DNA of 7,485 bases. It comes from Geobacter sp. (GTDB taxonomy: Bacteria; Desulfobacterota; Desulfuromonadia; Geobacterales; Geobacteraceae). How positions within the stretch are numbered: position 1 is the first letter of the stretch; every line of letters begins with the position of its first letter. The DNA lies in the NCBI GenBank assembly GCA_003857395.1, contig RPRC01000277.1, positions 1-7,485 of the forward strand. The letters are read 5' to 3'. The position numbers and the translations under genes are program-made. Under the pieces are notes generated by a model. It was not told where the DNA came from, did not search any database, and was given only the letters and a program-made list of their open reading frames with translations. Below are positions 6,262 to 7,485 of the stretch, piece by piece.

Positions 6262-6504
6262 AGTCCTCCTGCCTTTGTATCGTTTTTCTGCCCAGCGGTA
6301 TCACTGTATTTCGAAAGGTAATCCGGTTGAAAACGGCAGGAAAGTGCATTTCTCTCACGGACAGAAACTATATATCAATTTCCGCCGTTTTGCATAAATT
6401 TAATCACCGGCCCAACAAGGCGACGACTTTGCTACCACTCCAGAGGATTTCCTGCCTTTGCCTGAAAACCGGTTTGTGGTAGAGTTGCACGGCGAGGTTT
6501 TATC
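6262..6504. promoter_or_regulatory. divergent intergenic control region with repeats
   Basis: A 243-base region between the regulator and the flavoprotein starts. An AT-rich block at about 6368-6402 contains TATATATC and TAAATTTAATC, candidate -10 material for either direction, without clear -35 partners. TTTCCTGCC (6448-6456) is the exact inverse of GGCAGGAAA (6335-6343), and CCTGCCTTTG occurs twice (6268-6277, 6451-6460). Near the flavoprotein start, CTACCAC (6432-6438) and GTGGTAG (6476-6482) flank the 10-base palindrome AAACCGGTTT (6466-6475). That palindrome lies between a weak TTGCCT (6458-6463) and TAGAGT (6480-6485). GAGG at 6494-6497 is the ribosome site of the next gene. I found no full TTGAT-N4-ATCAA site, only single half-sites. 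No gene is supported here. Confidence 0.45.
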
Positions 6505-7485
6505 ATGTCAAAAGACTGCGATATCATAATTCTCGGCTCAGGTTCCACCGCCTTTGCCGCGGCATTACGCGCCCAGGCCCTCGGCTCCCGAGTGACCATG
6601 ATCGAAAAAAGCACCCCGGGCGGCACCTGCATCAACTGGGGGTGTATTCCGAGCAAGACCCTGATTCACGCGGCCCTGTTCCGGCAGGAGGCGCGGCTTG
6701 GTGAGGCACTCGGGGTGGGAACTATGCCGGACGTCGTAGACTGGGAGCGTCTTGCTAAGCACAAGAATAGGGTCGTAAAGGGTTTGCGAAAATCCAGGTA
6801 CCTCGATGTCCTCCAGGCGATACCGGACCTGCAGCTGATCAAGGGTACGGGACATTTTATCGGGCCCCGGACTGTGGCAGTCGGCGATCAAGTTCTCACG
6901 TCAGAGAGAATACTGGTTGCAACCGGAGGCTTTCCGCTGCTGCTTGACCTCCCCGGCCTGAACAATGTCAACTACCTGACGAGCCGAAGCGCCCTGCTCC
7001 TCAAAAAATTTCCCTCATCTCTCATTATTATTGGCGGGGGTGTCATCGCCGTTGAAATGGGACAGATGCTCACCCGTATGGGAGCAACTGTTCAGGTGCT
7101 TGAACATGGCAAACGCATCCTCTCCCGCATGGAGTTCGAACCGGTCCAGGCTGTGCAGAAGGCATTGCAAAAAGAGGGGATGAAGTTCATGCTGGACGTT
7201 AAAGTCCTGGGAATTTCGCAGTCAGGAAACGCAGTTGAAGTTGTAGTGGAGAGCAATGGGCAGAGAAAAACCTTCCGGGCGGAAAAGTTGCTGCTTGCCG
7301 CCGGGACCGCCCCCTCTTCGCGGGGAATAGGTTTGGAAAAGGTCGGAGTGGCTGTAAACGACAGGGGCTATATCACGGTAGACGACCAGATGCGAACTAC
7401 GGCACCCGATATCTGGGCTGCGGGAGATGTAACCGGCGGAATGATGATTGCGACTGTCGGCGCGCGGGAAGGTATCGTCGCCGTG
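6505..7485 (+). CDS. MerA-like FAD-dependent disulfide reductase, cut by right edge
   Basis: First 327 codons of a class I pyridine nucleotide-disulfide oxidoreductase, the family of mercuric reductase, lipoamide dehydrogenase and glutathione reductase. Seen in order: FAD-binding ILGSGSTAFAAA (9-20); the redox-active pair Cys42 and Cys47 in GGTCINWGCIPSKT; VATGG (138-142); a second dinucleotide fold IIIGGGVIAVEMGQ (174-187); and the FAD-contacting IWAAGDVTGGMM (303-314). GSGSTAFAAALRA and LRKSRYLDVLQAIPDLQLIKG resemble MerA more than lipoamide dehydrogenase. Glu200 at the end of the second strand (VQVLEHGK) suggests NADH over NADPH. There is no N-terminal heavy-metal-binding domain. The deciding C-terminal cysteine pair of MerA lies outside the window, and no merR, merT or merP is visible, so mercury reduction is unproven. 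The start has GAGG (6494-6497) seven bases upstream of the ATG. Confidence 0.85.
   Translation, partial: MSKDCDIIILGSGSTAFAAALRAQALGSRVTMIEKSTPGGTCINWGCIPSKTLIHAALFRQEARLGEALGVGTMPDVVDWERLAKHKNRVVKGLRKSRYLDVLQAIPDLQLIKGTGHFIGPRTVAVGDQVLTSERILVATGGFPLLLDLPGLNNVNYLTSRSALLLKKFPSSLIIIGGGVIAVEMGQMLTRMGATVQVLEHGKRILSRMEFEPVQAVQKALQKEGMKFMLDVKVLGISQSGNAVEVVVESNGQRKTFRAEKLLLAAGTAPSSRGIGLEKVGVAVNDRGYITVDDQMRTTAPDIWAAGDVTGGMMIATVGAREGIVAV

Overview
The window looks like ordinary chromosomal DNA from a Geobacter-type bacterium (Desulfuromonadota, formerly Deltaproteobacteria). That placement is an inference from gene content and style: a DUF3187 outer-membrane protein, a TIGR01977-type cysteine desulfurase, a Dnr/HcpR-like Crp/Fnr regulator, a MagIII/EndoIII-type glycosylase and a MerA-like flavoprotein, with Shine-Dalgarno sites, some GTG/TTG starts and moderately GC-rich codon use. 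No marker in the window fixes the genus.

Layout. Positions 1-26 hold the first codons of a probable minus-strand exported protein that runs off the left edge. Positions 27-233 are a divergent control region with overlapping inverted repeats. Next come two tightly spaced plus-strand genes: a DUF3187 beta-barrel protein (234-1310) and a PLP-dependent cysteine desulfurase (1319-2470). After about 310 bases without a gene there is a plus-strand TIGR01212/YhcC-type radical SAM protein, probably starting at a TTG at 2781 and ending at 3701. It converges with, and overlaps by 11 bases, a minus-strand cluster of four genes. Read in transcription order these are a Crp/Fnr-family regulator (6261-5578), the membrane protein FxsA (5533-5132), a small nucleotidyltransferase-fold protein (5066-4446) and an endonuclease III-like DNA glycosylase (4449-3691). 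Gaps are 44 and 65 bases and then a 4-base ATGA overlap, so co-transcription is plausible. A second divergent region (6262-6504) separates the regulator from a plus-strand MerA/lipoamide-dehydrogenase-type flavoprotein disulfide reductase that starts at 6505 and is cut by the right edge.

How the genes fit together. The desulfurase, the radical SAM protein and the Fe-S glycosylase all use or make sulfur/iron-sulfur chemistry, but nothing ties them into one pathway. The Crp/Fnr protein is the only obvious regulator and is placed to control its own cluster and the divergent flavoprotein. I do not see a new multi-gene system. The most unusual item is a palindromic repeat at 4406-4438 inside the reading frame of the glycosylase, which accounts for much of an N-terminal extension. 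Next in interest are the structured divergent leader at the left end and the repeat-bearing region between the regulator and the flavoprotein.
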